Below the pieces are notes generated by a model, which saw nothing but the letters and a program-made list of their open reading frames with translations, did no database searches and was not told the origin of the DNA. The position numbers and the translations under genes are program-made. This document shows, piece by piece, positions 24,653-33,726 of a stretch of 64,000 nt of DNA (its first letter is position 1; every line of letters starts with the position of its first letter). The DNA comes from Solibacillus faecavium (GTDB taxonomy: Bacteria > Bacillota > Bacilli > Bacillales_A > Planococcaceae): positions 1 through 64,000 of the forward strand of contig NZ_JACSPZ010000001.1 of the NCBI RefSeq assembly GCF_014836905.1, written 5' to 3'.

Positions 24653-24742
24653 AAAAACACTCTTTATAATTATAGTCAACAAAAAAAACTTTACTCATCA
24701 TTATACATCTAAATACATAAAAAAAATACTAATATGCAACAA

Positions 24743-24776
24743 AAAACTACATTAGTTTAGGCACCAATGTAGTTTT
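24743..24776 (-). terminator. Intrinsic terminator after ypsC
   Basis: On the minus strand AAAACTACATT...AATGTAGTTTT with a T-run follows the methyltransferase stop at 24781. Confidence 0.85.
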
Positions 24777-24780
24777 CATA

Positions 24781-25920
24781 TTAATTTTCACGTTTAGATT
24801 TTTGACCCCAATATTGATACAGATCTGTACGAATAAATCCGTTAAACAACTTACGCTTTTTCGTTGCCTTTTTACCGTAATGCACTTCAAATTCTTCCAT
24901 TGATGACAGCATATAAACTGACCATGTTGGATAATTTTGCATTACTTGACCAAATTGGCGGAGCATTTTCTCGATTTCTTCCACTTCACCAATACGTTCT
25001 CCATAAGGTGGATTCGTTACGATAACCCCATCCGTTAGCCTCGTAGTAAAATCCGTTGCCTGCATTTGTTTGAAAGTCAACAAATCGCCAAAGCCTGCTT
25101 CAAGAGCGTTTTCCTGAGCAATCGCTACCATTTTATGATCGATATCCGTACCGATAATATTAAGTTCCTGATCATAATTCGCTAAATTATCCGCCTCATC
25201 ACGGGCCTTATCCCAAATATCCTGTTTCATCCATGGCCAAGACTCCGAAATAAATTCTCTATTATAGCCTGGTGCAATATTTTGACCAATCATTGCTGCT
25301 TCCAGAGCAATTGTTCCTGAACCACAGAATGGGTCTACAAACGGACGACTTGGCGACCATTTCGAAATTTTCACCAATGCTGCTGCAAGCGTCTCTTTTA
25401 AAGGCGCTTCCCCTTGCGTCGTTCTGTATCCACGTTTATGCAAACCGACACCAGATGTATCTATTGTTAATGTTGCCACATCTTTTAAAATCGATATTTC
25501 AATTTTGAATGTTGGTCCCGATTCATCTAAAAATCCTAATCGCTTGTAGGCTAATTTTAGACGTTCTACAATTGCTTTTTTCGTAATGGCCTGACAGTCA
25601 GGTACACTAAACAACGTCGACTTTACTGACTTACCTGAAACTGGGAAACTTGCATCCACTGGTAAATATTTTTCCCACTGAACCGATTTTACCCCTTCAA
25701 ATAATTGGTCGAATGTTCTGGCAGGAAATTGTGCAACGACGATTTTCACACGATCTGCTACACGCAACCATAAATTCGTGCGTGCAATCGCCATCTCGTC
25801 TCCTTCAAAATACACTTTTCCGTTCTCTACTTGTGTTTCATATCCTAATTCACGTACTTCTTCTGCGACGATTGCTTCTAAGCCCATCGCTGCTGTTGCT
25901 ACTAATTTAAATTTTGTCAT
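24781..25920 (-). CDS. ypsC: THUMP-domain class I RNA methyltransferase (YpsC/RlmL type)
   Basis: A 379-residue enzyme. An N-terminal THUMP RNA-binding domain (about residues 1-155, opening KFKLVATAAMGLEAIVA) precedes a Rossmann domain with FVDPFCGSGTIALEAA (SAM site) and the catalytic NPPYGER motif of N2-guanine methyltransferases. It is related to the N-terminal half of E. coli RlmL, which makes m2G2445 in 23S rRNA; the target here is presumed the same. ATG 25920 follows AAGGAAGGA. The frame extends upstream but overlaps the previous gene. It lies 4 bp after the GGDEF-EAL gene, while in B. subtilis it directly follows rnpB. Confidence 0.92.
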   Translation of the reverse strand: MTKFKLVATAAMGLEAIVAEEVRELGYETQVENGKVYFEGDEMAIARTNLWLRVADRVKIVVAQFPARTFDQLFEGVKSVQWEKYLPVDASFPVSGKSVKSTLFSVPDCQAITKKAIVERLKLAYKRLGFLDESGPTFKIEISILKDVATLTIDTSGVGLHKRGYRTTQGEAPLKETLAAALVKISKWSPSRPFVDPFCGSGTIALEAAMIGQNIAPGYNREFISESWPWMKQDIWDKARDEADNLANYDQELNIIGTDIDHKMVAIAQENALEAGFGDLLTFKQMQATDFTTRLTDGVIVTNPPYGERIGEVEEIEKMLRQFGQVMQNYPTWSVYMLSSMEEFEVHYGKKATKKRKLFNGFIRTDLYQYWGQKSKREN

Positions 25921-25924
25921 GCTT

Positions 25925-27667
25925 TTAAATCCTTCCTTGATGCTCGACTTCCCAAAAATGAATGAAGTCAATTAATTCTTCCATTGGCAATGGTCTGCTG
26001 TAGTAATACCCTTGAATAAAATCACAGCCCATCGACTTTAATAACTCAACCTGTTGGCTCGTTTCAACCCCTTCTGCAACAACTTTCATTTGCAGGCGGT
26101 GTGCCATTTGAATAATTGCATCGACAATAGCTTGTTTGTCATCTAGTGAGCAAATATGCTGAATGAAGCTGCGATCGATTTTTAAAACATCTAACGGGAA
26201 ACGCACTAAATAACTTAATGAAGAATAGCCTGTCCCAAAATCGTCAATTGATAGCTTAAACCCTAATTGTTTCAGCTTGACTAATTTACTAACCGTCTCC
26301 TGTGCACTATTCATAACTGTTCGCTCAGTCACTTCGATTTCGAAGCATTGAGCAGATGTATTATTTCTTTCTAAAATTGTCTGTACCGACTCTAAAAAGC
26401 TCTGCTGCTGGAAATGGATGCTCGATACATTAATTGCAATAGGAATTCTAGGATACCCTGCCGCAACTAATTTTTGATTCCCTTCACATGCCAGGTCAAA
26501 AATAATTTCACTTAAAGGAATGATTAAGCCTGACTCCTCGGCATGTTCAATAAATTCTGCAGGTGAAACGAAGCCGAGCTTTTCACTGTTCCAGCGCACT
26601 AGCGCTTCTATTCCGACAATATCATTTGTTACGGTATTGATCTTCGGTTGATAGGCTAGTGTAAATTCCCGATTCTCAATCGCTTTACGTAATTCACTAT
26701 CCAACAACAATAATCGATTTGAATCGGTTTGTAATTCTTCAAAGTAAAAGGAGAAACAATTTCGTCCATTTTCTTTTGAGTAAGACATCGCACGATCAGC
26801 ACGATTTAAAAGTTGTTCAGTTGTCTCACCATCCTCAGGATAGATACTAATTCCCATACTTGTTGAGACATAGATATCCTGATCGTGAATTTTAATCGGT
26901 ATTTCAAAAGCCCGTATTACCTGTTCAGCAAATTTCGCCGCTTCTCTCGGATGTTGAATGTTGGCCAATGTAATGACAAACTCATCGCCGCCAAAACGAG
27001 CTAAAATATCTTTGTTTTTAAGCAAGCTATTTACACGCTTCGATACTTCTACTAACAGCTGATCTCCTATAGCATGTCCAAGTGTGTCATTAACTTGCTT
27101 GAAGCGATCCAAATCCATAAAAAGTACTGCATGCTGAATCGGTTGTACTTTTTTTGCTGACATTTCCAACAGAACTTTCATTCGTTCGATAAAGGCAAAA
27201 CGATTACATACCTCTGTCAATGAATCATGCAATGCTCTTTTTTCAAGCTCATCTTCAACGATTTTCCGCTCCGATAAATCCGTAAAAATACCGCAGTAAT
27301 TTGTAACTTCACCGAATTTATCTTTTATCTCTATTATTGTCAGCCATTCAGGGTATAATTCACCCGTTTTGCGTCTGTTCCAAATTTCACCTTGCCAAAT
27401 GCCATCTCTCTCAAGCTGATTCCACATATCGATATAAAAAATTCTATCATGTACGCCGGATTGTAAAATAGAAGGTTTTTCCCCTTGTACTTCTTCTAAT
27501 TTATAGCCTGTTACAAATTCGAACGCAGCATTAATTGATAAAATCTTTTTATATTTATCTGTAATCATAATACCTTCAGCAATATTTTCAAAAACCTTTT
27601 CGATTAATTCTTTTGAAAAATGAGACAAGAATAGCTCTTGTACATTTGGTTTATTTGATTCGTTCAA
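25925..27667 (-). CDS. PAS-GGDEF-EAL bifunctional c-di-GMP protein
   Basis: A 580-residue cytoplasmic protein: PAS (about 15-135), GGDEF (about 145-310) with an intact GGDEF loop near 223, and EAL (about 325-575) with EALVRW, EIEVTERT, IDDFGTGYSSL, VLKIDRSFI and VVAEGVET. Both catalytic sites look intact. The RxxD inhibitory site is replaced by KNKD, so product inhibition may be lost. One of the two activities may dominate in the cell. The TTG start at 27667 follows AGGGTGAG. It stands between rnpB and ypsC, an insertion compared with B. subtilis, and is the second c-di-GMP gene in the window. Confidence 0.93.
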   Translation of the reverse strand: MNESNKPNVQELFLSHFSKELIEKVFENIAEGIMITDKYKKILSINAAFEFVTGYKLEEVQGEKPSILQSGVHDRIFYIDMWNQLERDGIWQGEIWNRRKTGELYPEWLTIIEIKDKFGEVTNYCGIFTDLSERKIVEDELEKRALHDSLTEVCNRFAFIERMKVLLEMSAKKVQPIQHAVLFMDLDRFKQVNDTLGHAIGDQLLVEVSKRVNSLLKNKDILARFGGDEFVITLANIQHPREAAKFAEQVIRAFEIPIKIHDQDIYVSTSMGISIYPEDGETTEQLLNRADRAMSYSKENGRNCFSFYFEELQTDSNRLLLLDSELRKAIENREFTLAYQPKINTVTNDIVGIEALVRWNSEKLGFVSPAEFIEHAEESGLIIPLSEIIFDLACEGNQKLVAAGYPRIPIAINVSSIHFQQQSFLESVQTILERNNTSAQCFEIEVTERTVMNSAQETVSKLVKLKQLGFKLSIDDFGTGYSSLSYLVRFPLDVLKIDRSFIQHICSLDDKQAIVDAIIQMAHRLQMKVVAEGVETSQQVELLKSMGCDFIQGYYYSRPLPMEELIDFIHFWEVEHQGRI

Positions 27668-27810
27668 TACAACTCACCCTTATTTCCTTATAGAACAATA
27701 ATTCATTTATCCTGTATAGAATTTAATGTATGTACTAAGTTTGAAGTATTAACTTCTAACTTTTGGTGTTGAATCTTCATTTTGCCAATTTTACTGATTT
27801 TATCTACTAA

Positions 27811-27841
27811 GAAAGGCTCTCCAAAAGAAATGGAGAGCCTT
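27811..27841 (-). terminator. Terminator of rnpB
   Basis: On the minus strand an 11-bp perfect stem AAGGCTCTCCA/TGGAGAGCCTT with a TTCTT tail lies 20 bp after the 3' end of the RNase P RNA. Confidence 0.85.
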
Positions 27842-27859
27842 ATTACATGTTTAAGAAAA

Positions 27860-28256
27860 GCATCAATAATCAATAAGCCATGTTTTGTTCCTAAGTACTC
27901 AAACAGCTTTCGCCTCGTACGACTAGGTAGTAATCATCTATCTACGGCCAAAATAACCGTCCCTCCATCCGTTCAATTCCTTCTGGAGAGTGCCCCTACC
28001 ATAATTTGGGTTTCTCACTCATGGGGTTTACCTCGTTCCACCTTATAGCTTTCACTATAAGCTCCGTCACTGTGGCACTTTCAGGAAGTTTCGTCCATAT
28101 CTAAAAGACTTAGGAGTTCCTTCCGCCGTCAAGAGAAGCTCTCTTGCCTTACCTTATTTTTTCAGTAAGCACGAACACTACGGGCATCTCAGCACCGTGT
28201 GAGCATGGACTTTCCTCTACGATACGAAATCGCAGCGATTACTCGAATATTGATGT
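27860..28256 (-). ncRNA. rnpB: RNase P RNA, Bacillus B-type
   Basis: Read on the minus strand, the region carries hallmark blocks of B-type RNase P RNA: GAGTAATCGCTGC near the 5' end, AGAGGAAAGTCCATGCTC, ACGGTGCTGAGATGCCCGTA, AAAGTGCCACAGTGACG, GGTAAACCCC, GAGAAACCCAAATT, TGGTAGGGGCA and the 3' AACAAAACATGGCTTA. The P1 helix pairs CATCAATA at the 5' end with TATTGATG at the 3' end, which sets the limits given here. It lies next to gpsB, as in B. subtilis. A plus-strand open frame across it is a chance reading. It removes 5' leaders from pre-tRNA together with RnpA. Confidence 0.97.
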
Positions 28257-28313
28257 ATTCATAAATTATACTTGATACTTTTAAAAATTACAATATCGCT
28301 ATAAATAGTTTAA

Positions 28314-28616
28314 CTATTCGTATAGTTTGCTTCCAAAAACATGCTTTTCCAAATTAGAAAGGCGTTTTAAAATATCGAAATTTGTACTATTCGCAGTAGG
28401 CGGTGGTGCAACAACCGATGATTTACGTGTAGAGTTAGTTAACTCCTGCTTCAAACGCTCATTTTCCTCTGTTAATGAAGCGATTTTAGCTGTAAATGAA
28501 TCATAATCTTCACGAATCAAATCTAAAAATTGATCTACCTCGTCAACATTATAGCCTTTCATGCTTTTTTTGAATTCTTTTTCTAATATATAGTCAGCTG
28601 TTAATTTAATATCCAT
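28314..28616 (-). CDS. gpsB: Cell division protein GpsB
   Basis: A 100-residue DivIVA-like protein. The N-terminal membrane-binding part is [20 protein letters not shown], which contains the arginine/lysine and tyrosine pattern of GpsB, followed by a coiled coil to about residue 60. The C-terminal helical trimer segment is [17 protein letters not shown]. GpsB shuttles penicillin-binding protein 1 between septum and side wall and interacts with PonA and MreC. ponA lies 5 kb away and reoY 34 kb away; in Listeria these are functionally linked to gpsB. The neighbour is rnpB, as in B. subtilis. Confidence 0.96.
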   Translation of the reverse strand: MDIKLTADYILEKEFKKSMKGYNVDEVDQFLDLIREDYDSFTAKIASLTEENERLKQELTNSTRKSSVVAPPPTANSTNFDILKRLSNLEKHVFGSKLYE

Positions 28617-28714
28617 TTAATTCATCGTCCTTCCGTCACGCAACTTCTTTAACTTATTATAGCATAGGTCAGACGCTTCTTACGAATACATGTGTTAAAC
28701 AAAATGAAAATTTT

Positions 28715-29986
28715 TCAGCTTTTGTTCAAATTATTTTTGTTCATTTTATTGTCTAATCGGCCGAGTCTTTTTTGCCAATTTCTCTGTTTGTTTAAGAGCT
28801 GTGTTTCTTTTCGGAATGAAATTTGCTGTAACAATTCAAGCCCTTTTTCCGAAAATAGCATTGCTTGTTCATAATCTTTTAGCTGATGTTCATACAAAAT
28901 TGCCAACTGCTCATATGCCTGCAGCTTTTTTTCACGGGGAATTGTCGGCAATGCCGAGTGGAAAGATTCAATTGCTAAATTAATTTCCCCAACTCGTTTT
29001 AATTCATAAGCTAAATAATAATGGGCATAGCCTGTTTCTTCGGTATTGAAGTGTTTTGTTACTGCCTGCAATATTTCCGCACTTGTTTGTCGTTTTTTTA
29101 AGTCGCCAAACCACTTTCCGATGTTCGTATACGTAGTAGCAGATTCGGTCGAAATCGCATCAAACAACAAATTAGTAGAATGAATGTACAAAGTAATAAG
29201 AGAAAGTAAATCCCATTCATTATGCAACAGAACTTTCATTAATGTTTCGGCATTGCCGCTTTTTATCGCATCAAAATAAATGATCGGCGCTAAATGACCA
29301 GGAATATCTCCTTTGCGGTAAAATCCAAGCTTATCCTGCTCTACTTGTGTGAGCTTCATTCGCGCTAAGTCATCTTTCCAAAGTCGCTTCGTACTATGCA
29401 ATAGGTCAATCTGACGCTGCATTTTTAACGGTGGCAAATGCTGTTTATTTAACGTCCAGCGTACTTGTAACTGTGGCCAATCAAAACTTTTCCCATTATA
29501 GGATACAACCGTCATATTTTTCTGCCATAATTTTGATTCAAATAGAAAAGCTACTTCGTTTGATGGGTCAGACAATACGTATTGAGTAAGAGTAAATTGT
29601 TCCTCCTCTTCATCAAATTGTAGAAAACCTAATAAAAAGATATGCGTCCCAGCCCCTTTAAGACCAGTCGTTTCCGTATCGAAAAACACGATCGTCTCCT
29701 GCTCATCAATCGCAAAAGGATGATCATCAGCTTCATATTTCCACCGTTTTAGTGCTTTAAAAAGTTCGCCAAGTCTATAATCCCCGTGCTTATAATCAAG
29801 GGGATAGTGTACTTCTCTTTTAAACAACATACCAAATTCATTTTCAACCAACTGAAGTCCGGCCTGCTGCCATTGTTCACTATAAAATGGTGGGTCCGGT
29901 TTTATGAAGGTAGGCTTTTCTTGTTTTTGTCCTGTATTTTTACTAAGCAGCTTTTTCATTTGTAGGAGCTTATTTTCATACGACAT
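28715..29986 (-). CDS. mrfB: MrfB (YprB) DnaQ-like exonuclease for mitomycin C repair
   Basis: A 423-residue protein. A DEDD-type exonuclease domain spans about residues 95-275: Asp103 and Glu105 in FFDTETTG, the second motif in YNGKSFDWP, and the last acid in HNEWDLLSL. A TPR-like helical region covers the C-terminal 140 residues. In B. subtilis MrfA and MrfB act in a UvrABC-independent excision route for mitomycin C adducts. The gene follows mrfA by 4 bp, so they form an operon, with yppE upstream. The start ATG at 29986 follows the mrfA stop closely. Function is by family. Confidence 0.92.
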   Translation of the reverse strand: MSYENKLLQMKKLLSKNTGQKQEKPTFIKPDPPFYSEQWQQAGLQLVENEFGMLFKREVHYPLDYKHGDYRLGELFKALKRWKYEADDHPFAIDEQETIVFFDTETTGLKGAGTHIFLLGFLQFDEEEEQFTLTQYVLSDPSNEVAFLFESKLWQKNMTVVSYNGKSFDWPQLQVRWTLNKQHLPPLKMQRQIDLLHSTKRLWKDDLARMKLTQVEQDKLGFYRKGDIPGHLAPIIYFDAIKSGNAETLMKVLLHNEWDLLSLITLYIHSTNLLFDAISTESATTYTNIGKWFGDLKKRQTSAEILQAVTKHFNTEETGYAHYYLAYELKRVGEINLAIESFHSALPTIPREKKLQAYEQLAILYEHQLKDYEQAMLFSEKGLELLQQISFRKETQLLNKQRNWQKRLGRLDNKMNKNNLNKS

Positions 29987-29990
29987 GTCA

Positions 29991-32267
29991 TCACATCATT
30001 TCACTTATTAAAATATCCAAAACTTTTAAAACTTGTTTTTTGCTTTCTCCTAGACTATCTTGTGCTCCGATACACGATGGACAACCTTGCTGACATGGAC
30101 AGTTCGTCACATGTTGAGCAGTTCGTTCAAGTAAGGAAAGCAATATATCATAAACACGTTCACTTAAACCGATACCCCCTGGATAGCTATCATAAATAAA
30201 CAAAGTCGGCTTTTCATTGTGTACTGCCTTTACTTGAGGGACAACCGATACATCTGATCGGTCACAATGAATGAAGAGCGGGATAAAACTCCCCATCGCA
30301 TAGGCAGCGCCTGTTAGAGCATCCGTTAACTGCTCCTCAGTCCAATTATAAGGCAATTCAAAGCTCATCCATGTTGCATTTGTATGCATTTCCATTGGTG
30401 GAATCGATATCGGACCTGAGCCGATATTATCATGTGTATTAAATCGAATTTTTTTGAAGATGGTTGGAATCGCTAAAATGCTGACATCACCAAAGCTTAC
30501 AGTAGCGTTTTTAAAAGGTGCCGATTTATCTTCACTTAATACTTTTAACTCCACAGCTAAATTAGCATCGGTAAAGTAATCGACATCCACTTCACGCACA
30601 AATGCTTTTTTCTCTTCCCAATCCAATTTTTCGACTTGGAACTGAATCCCTTGATGTATATAAATCGCTTCTTCGTGCAAAAGTGTCATTGCACTATACG
30701 TATCCATTTCTCCGATGACCTTTGTATTTGCAGGTGTAGAAATATCAATGATAACGACATTTTCCTGTGCCGCTGAGCGTAATGATATTTCATGGGCAGG
30801 AAAGCGGTCACTCATCCAATGCCATTTCGTACTTGTACGCACGAGCACACCTTCGTCTTCTAAATAGGCAAGTAGTTCCTGTATTTCAAATTCTCCATAA
30901 CTATCATCCATTGTAAAAGGAAGTTCAAATGCAGCACATTTCAAATGCTCCATCAAAATTAGAATGTTCTCCGGATTAATACGCGCTTCTTCAGGGGAAC
31001 TCCCGAGTAAATAGCTAGGATTTTGTACGACATATTGATCCAATGCTGTAGATTGGGCGACATAGACAATAAGGGCCTCATCTTGACGTCTCCCTGCACG
31101 TCCTGCTTGCTGCCATGCACTGGCAATGTTGCCCGGGTATCCTGTCATTATGCAAGCTTGCAATTGACCTATATCTACACCAAGCTCAAGTGCATTAGTG
31201 CTGACAACCATTTGAATCGAACCGGATCGCAAACCTTTTTCTATTTCACGTCGCTCACTCGGTAAATAGCCCCCACGGTATCCTTGAATGGACTCGTCCA
31301 TTATTTTTTTCGATGTTAGCGATTTTAAATAGGTTACAAGCATTTCAACACGAACTCTTGATTTGGCGAATATAATCGTTTGAATACCTGCTTCAAACAA
31401 ACGCTTGGAAATGTCACGTACCTCCAACACCGCGCTACGTCTAACTCCAAATGTCGGGTGTACGATTGGTGGATTATAAAAAATAAAAGTTTTCTTTCCT
31501 ACAGGTGCTCCTGATTTCTCTATAAGTTCATGCTCACTATTAGTCAAACTTTCTGCAAGCTCTTTCGGGTTTTTTATTGTCGCACTTGTACAAATAAAAA
31601 TCGGCTTACTTCCATAAAATTCGCAAATACGCAAAAGCCTTCTTATAACGTGTGCAACATGTGAACCGAAAACGCCTTTGTACGTATGTAATTCATCAAT
31701 AACAATGTACTTTAAGTTTTCAAAAAGCGAAACCCATTTCGTATGATGCGGTAAAATACCCGAATGCAGCATATCTGGATTGGTCATCACAATATGCCCG
31801 GCTTTTCTTATTTTTTGTCGTATACCGGGTGCAGTATCTCCATCGTATGTGTAACTTAATATATCTTCTTCCATTAATTCAATCAGTTCATTTAAATCCG
31901 ATTTTTGATCCTGGGCAAGCGCTTTTGTCGGAAACAAATAAATCGCTCGGCTCGATGGATCTTCCAAAATCTTCTGGAGAACAGGTAAATGATAACAGTA
32001 TGACTTCCCTGAAGCGGTTGGTGTAATAGCAGTAAAATTCTTTTGCTGTTCGGCATAATCAAAAGCCTGGCGTTGATGTAAATAAAGCTGATGAATGCCA
32101 CGTCCATGCAGAGCCTTTACGATTGACGGATGTAAGTTTGATGGAAATTCCGCATACTGAGCTTGTTTTTCTTCAATTGTATGCATTGCGACAATATTTT
32201 GTTTCATTTCCTCATCATATTGCCATTCCTCAACAAGCTGAGTAATCGTTTTTTTCTTACTGAACAT
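29991..32267 (-). CDS. mrfA: MrfA (YprA) DEAD/DEAH-type helicase
   Basis: A 758-residue superfamily 2 helicase. Walker A is TPTASGKSY, the Walker B box is DELH (VIDELHTYKG), and motif VI is QQAGRAGRR. The C-terminal DUF1998-like domain carries four cysteines in CPCQQGCPSC, which bind zinc in B. subtilis MrfA. The enzyme translocates 3' to 5' and works with MrfB on mitomycin C lesions. The start is ATG 32267, with AAGGTGA five bases before it. It overlaps the end of yppE by 11 bp. The longer frame start has no ribosome site. Confidence 0.94.
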   Translation of the reverse strand: MFSKKKTITQLVEEWQYDEEMKQNIVAMHTIEEKQAQYAEFPSNLHPSIVKALHGRGIHQLYLHQRQAFDYAEQQKNFTAITPTASGKSYCYHLPVLQKILEDPSSRAIYLFPTKALAQDQKSDLNELIELMEEDILSYTYDGDTAPGIRQKIRKAGHIVMTNPDMLHSGILPHHTKWVSLFENLKYIVIDELHTYKGVFGSHVAHVIRRLLRICEFYGSKPIFICTSATIKNPKELAESLTNSEHELIEKSGAPVGKKTFIFYNPPIVHPTFGVRRSAVLEVRDISKRLFEAGIQTIIFAKSRVRVEMLVTYLKSLTSKKIMDESIQGYRGGYLPSERREIEKGLRSGSIQMVVSTNALELGVDIGQLQACIMTGYPGNIASAWQQAGRAGRRQDEALIVYVAQSTALDQYVVQNPSYLLGSSPEEARINPENILILMEHLKCAAFELPFTMDDSYGEFEIQELLAYLEDEGVLVRTSTKWHWMSDRFPAHEISLRSAAQENVVIIDISTPANTKVIGEMDTYSAMTLLHEEAIYIHQGIQFQVEKLDWEEKKAFVREVDVDYFTDANLAVELKVLSEDKSAPFKNATVSFGDVSILAIPTIFKKIRFNTHDNIGSGPISIPPMEMHTNATWMSFELPYNWTEEQLTDALTGAAYAMGSFIPLFIHCDRSDVSVVPQVKAVHNEKPTLFIYDSYPGGIGLSERVYDILLSLLERTAQHVTNCPCQQGCPSCIGAQDSLGESKKQVLKVLDILISEMM

Positions 32268-32625
32268 CGTCTTCACCTTCCTCAATCTTGGAAACGAGAA
32301 GCTTTAATGTATATTGTGCAGATTGGATTGACTGGATAAAGCGTTTTTTACTAGTCCCTTTATAAAAAGACTGTACAACAAATTGCTCCATCGCATCTGC
32401 TGCGTGGTCAATTTGCTGTACATATAAATTTTTAGGATACGTGCTTTTTATCCAATGTGCTGCAAGTTGTTGCCATTCCTGAATACGTGTATGGACGATA
32501 TCGACATGGGGTTTGACGTCATTAAAGAAGTCAGGCTCCATGTCCAAACGCCGCATTTCCTGGAAACGTTGTAAACACGCTTCACATTCATCTATTAATG
32601 TATAAGTTTCTTCTAATAATCGCAT
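32257..32625 (-). CDS. yppE: YppE-family (DUF1798) protein
   Basis: A 122-residue soluble helical-bundle protein of the YppE family, opening MRLLEETYTLIDECEACL and ending in an acidic EEGEDDVQ. Function is unknown. ATG 32625 follows TGAGGTG; a GTG nine bases upstream is inside that ribosome site. Its 3' end overlaps mrfA by 11 bp, so it belongs to the mrfAB transcript. In B. subtilis yppE also lies in the recU-yprA interval. Confidence 0.8.
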   Translation of the reverse strand: MRLLEETYTLIDECEACLQRFQEMRRLDMEPDFFNDVKPHVDIVHTRIQEWQQLAAHWIKSTYPKNLYVQQIDHAADAMEQFVVQSFYKGTSKKRFIQSIQSAQYTLKLLVSKIEEGEDDVQ

Positions 32626-32661
32626 AAAAAGCACCTCAAATGATTTCGTCTGTATTATCGT

Positions 32662-32874
32662 TTAGTGTATCAAATTCTCATCGATTGTACTACTTATATG
32701 CGAACACGTATTCTTTACTTGACTCTTGATTTCTGCTAAGCTAACTTTTTGAGAAACCGAAATTAAATTTGTTAAGTGATCGATCTTCAACCTTAATTGT
32801 TCCCGTTCCATTTGCAATGTTAATAACGTTTCTGCCATTTCAACTTGTTCTATTAAGCGTGATAATTTCGACAT
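32662..32874 (-). CDS. Small coiled-coil protein, 70 residues
   Basis: A 70-residue protein, mostly one amphipathic helix (SRLIEQVEMAETLLTLQMER and the following 20 residues), probably a coiled coil, with one Cys near the end. ATG 32874 follows AAAAGGGGGCATTAT. A 20-residue longer frame lacks a ribosome site. It is divergent from recU and starts the yppE-mrfA-mrfB run. Family and function are not recognised. Confidence 0.6.
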   Translation of the reverse strand: MSKLSRLIEQVEMAETLLTLQMEREQLRLKIDHLTNLISVSQKVSLAEIKSQVKNTCSHISSTIDENLIH

Positions 32875-33056
32875 ATAATGCCCCCTTTTCACAATGATTC
32901 TTGCTTTTTTTGTAGAATCCTTGTCATGTGGCAAAAATAGTGTTTATTCGGCAAAAGATGTTATAATTTGCATAGTTTTTTTTAAAATTATTAACGAGTA
33001 CACTGTTTATGATACACTATTAAAGTATTATTTCTGCTAGGAAAGAAGGTGATTCC

Positions 33057-33725
33057 ATGGTCATTCGTTATCCAAATGGAAAACTCTATCAAAGTGCACC
33101 TAAGTTGGAAAGTACACAAGACACTACTGAACAATCAACGGTTGCCAAAGAAACAAAAAAAAGGGCCGTTTCCTACAGTAACCGTGGAAAAAGCTTAGAA
33201 GATGACCTAAATGAAACAAACATGTTTTATTTACAAAGGAAAATGGCAAATATACACAAGAAACCTGTTCCGATTCAAATCGTCAAAGTAGATTATCCGG
33301 CAAGAAGTGCTGCGGTTATTAAAGAAGCTTACTTCCGTACCCCTTCCACAACGGATTATAATGGCGTCTGGAATGGTTATTATATCGACTTTGAAGCAAA
33401 GGAAACTGATAATAAAACATCCTTCCCATTAAAAAACATCCACCCTCACCAAATGACTCATATGGAATCGGTGACAAATCAACGAGGAATTGCATTTTTC
33501 ATCATACGGTTTAGTTCATTAAATCGGAATTTTGTCATGCCTTATAATGTTGTAGCCAATGTATTTAAAAAAATGCATGAGGGTGGCAGAAAATCAATAC
33601 CATTAACCGTTTTCGAGCAACAGGCTATCGAAATTAACGAAGGCTATTTACCAAGGCTCGATTATTTAGATGCGGTTAAAAAGTTAATCGCAAACGGGAA
33701 TGTTTGTGAAAGTGAGGAGAACTAA
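33057..33725 (+). CDS. recU: Holliday junction resolvase RecU
   Basis: A 222-residue nuclease that cleaves four-way DNA junctions during recombination and works with RuvAB. The restriction-endonuclease-like core is present: GKSLEDDLNE, then YNGVWNGYYIDFEAKET with the catalytic D-x-E-A-K, and the later HPHQMTHM. An N-terminal flexible tail of about 40 residues is usual. ATG 33057 follows GAAAGAAGG. It ends 1 bp before the ponA start, as in other Bacillales, so cell wall and recombination genes share a transcript. Confidence 0.96.
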   Translation: MVIRYPNGKLYQSAPKLESTQDTTEQSTVAKETKKRAVSYSNRGKSLEDDLNETNMFYLQRKMANIHKKPVPIQIVKVDYPARSAAVIKEAYFRTPSTTDYNGVWNGYYIDFEAKETDNKTSFPLKNIHPHQMTHMESVTNQRGIAFFIIRFSSLNRNFVMPYNVVANVFKKMHEGGRKSIPLTVFEQQAIEINEGYLPRLDYLDAVKKLIANGNVCESEEN

Positions 33726-33726
33726 C

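Noticed and set aside
27782-28048. Plus-strand 88-codon open frame
   Set aside because: It lies over the RNase P RNA on the other strand and has no ribosome site.
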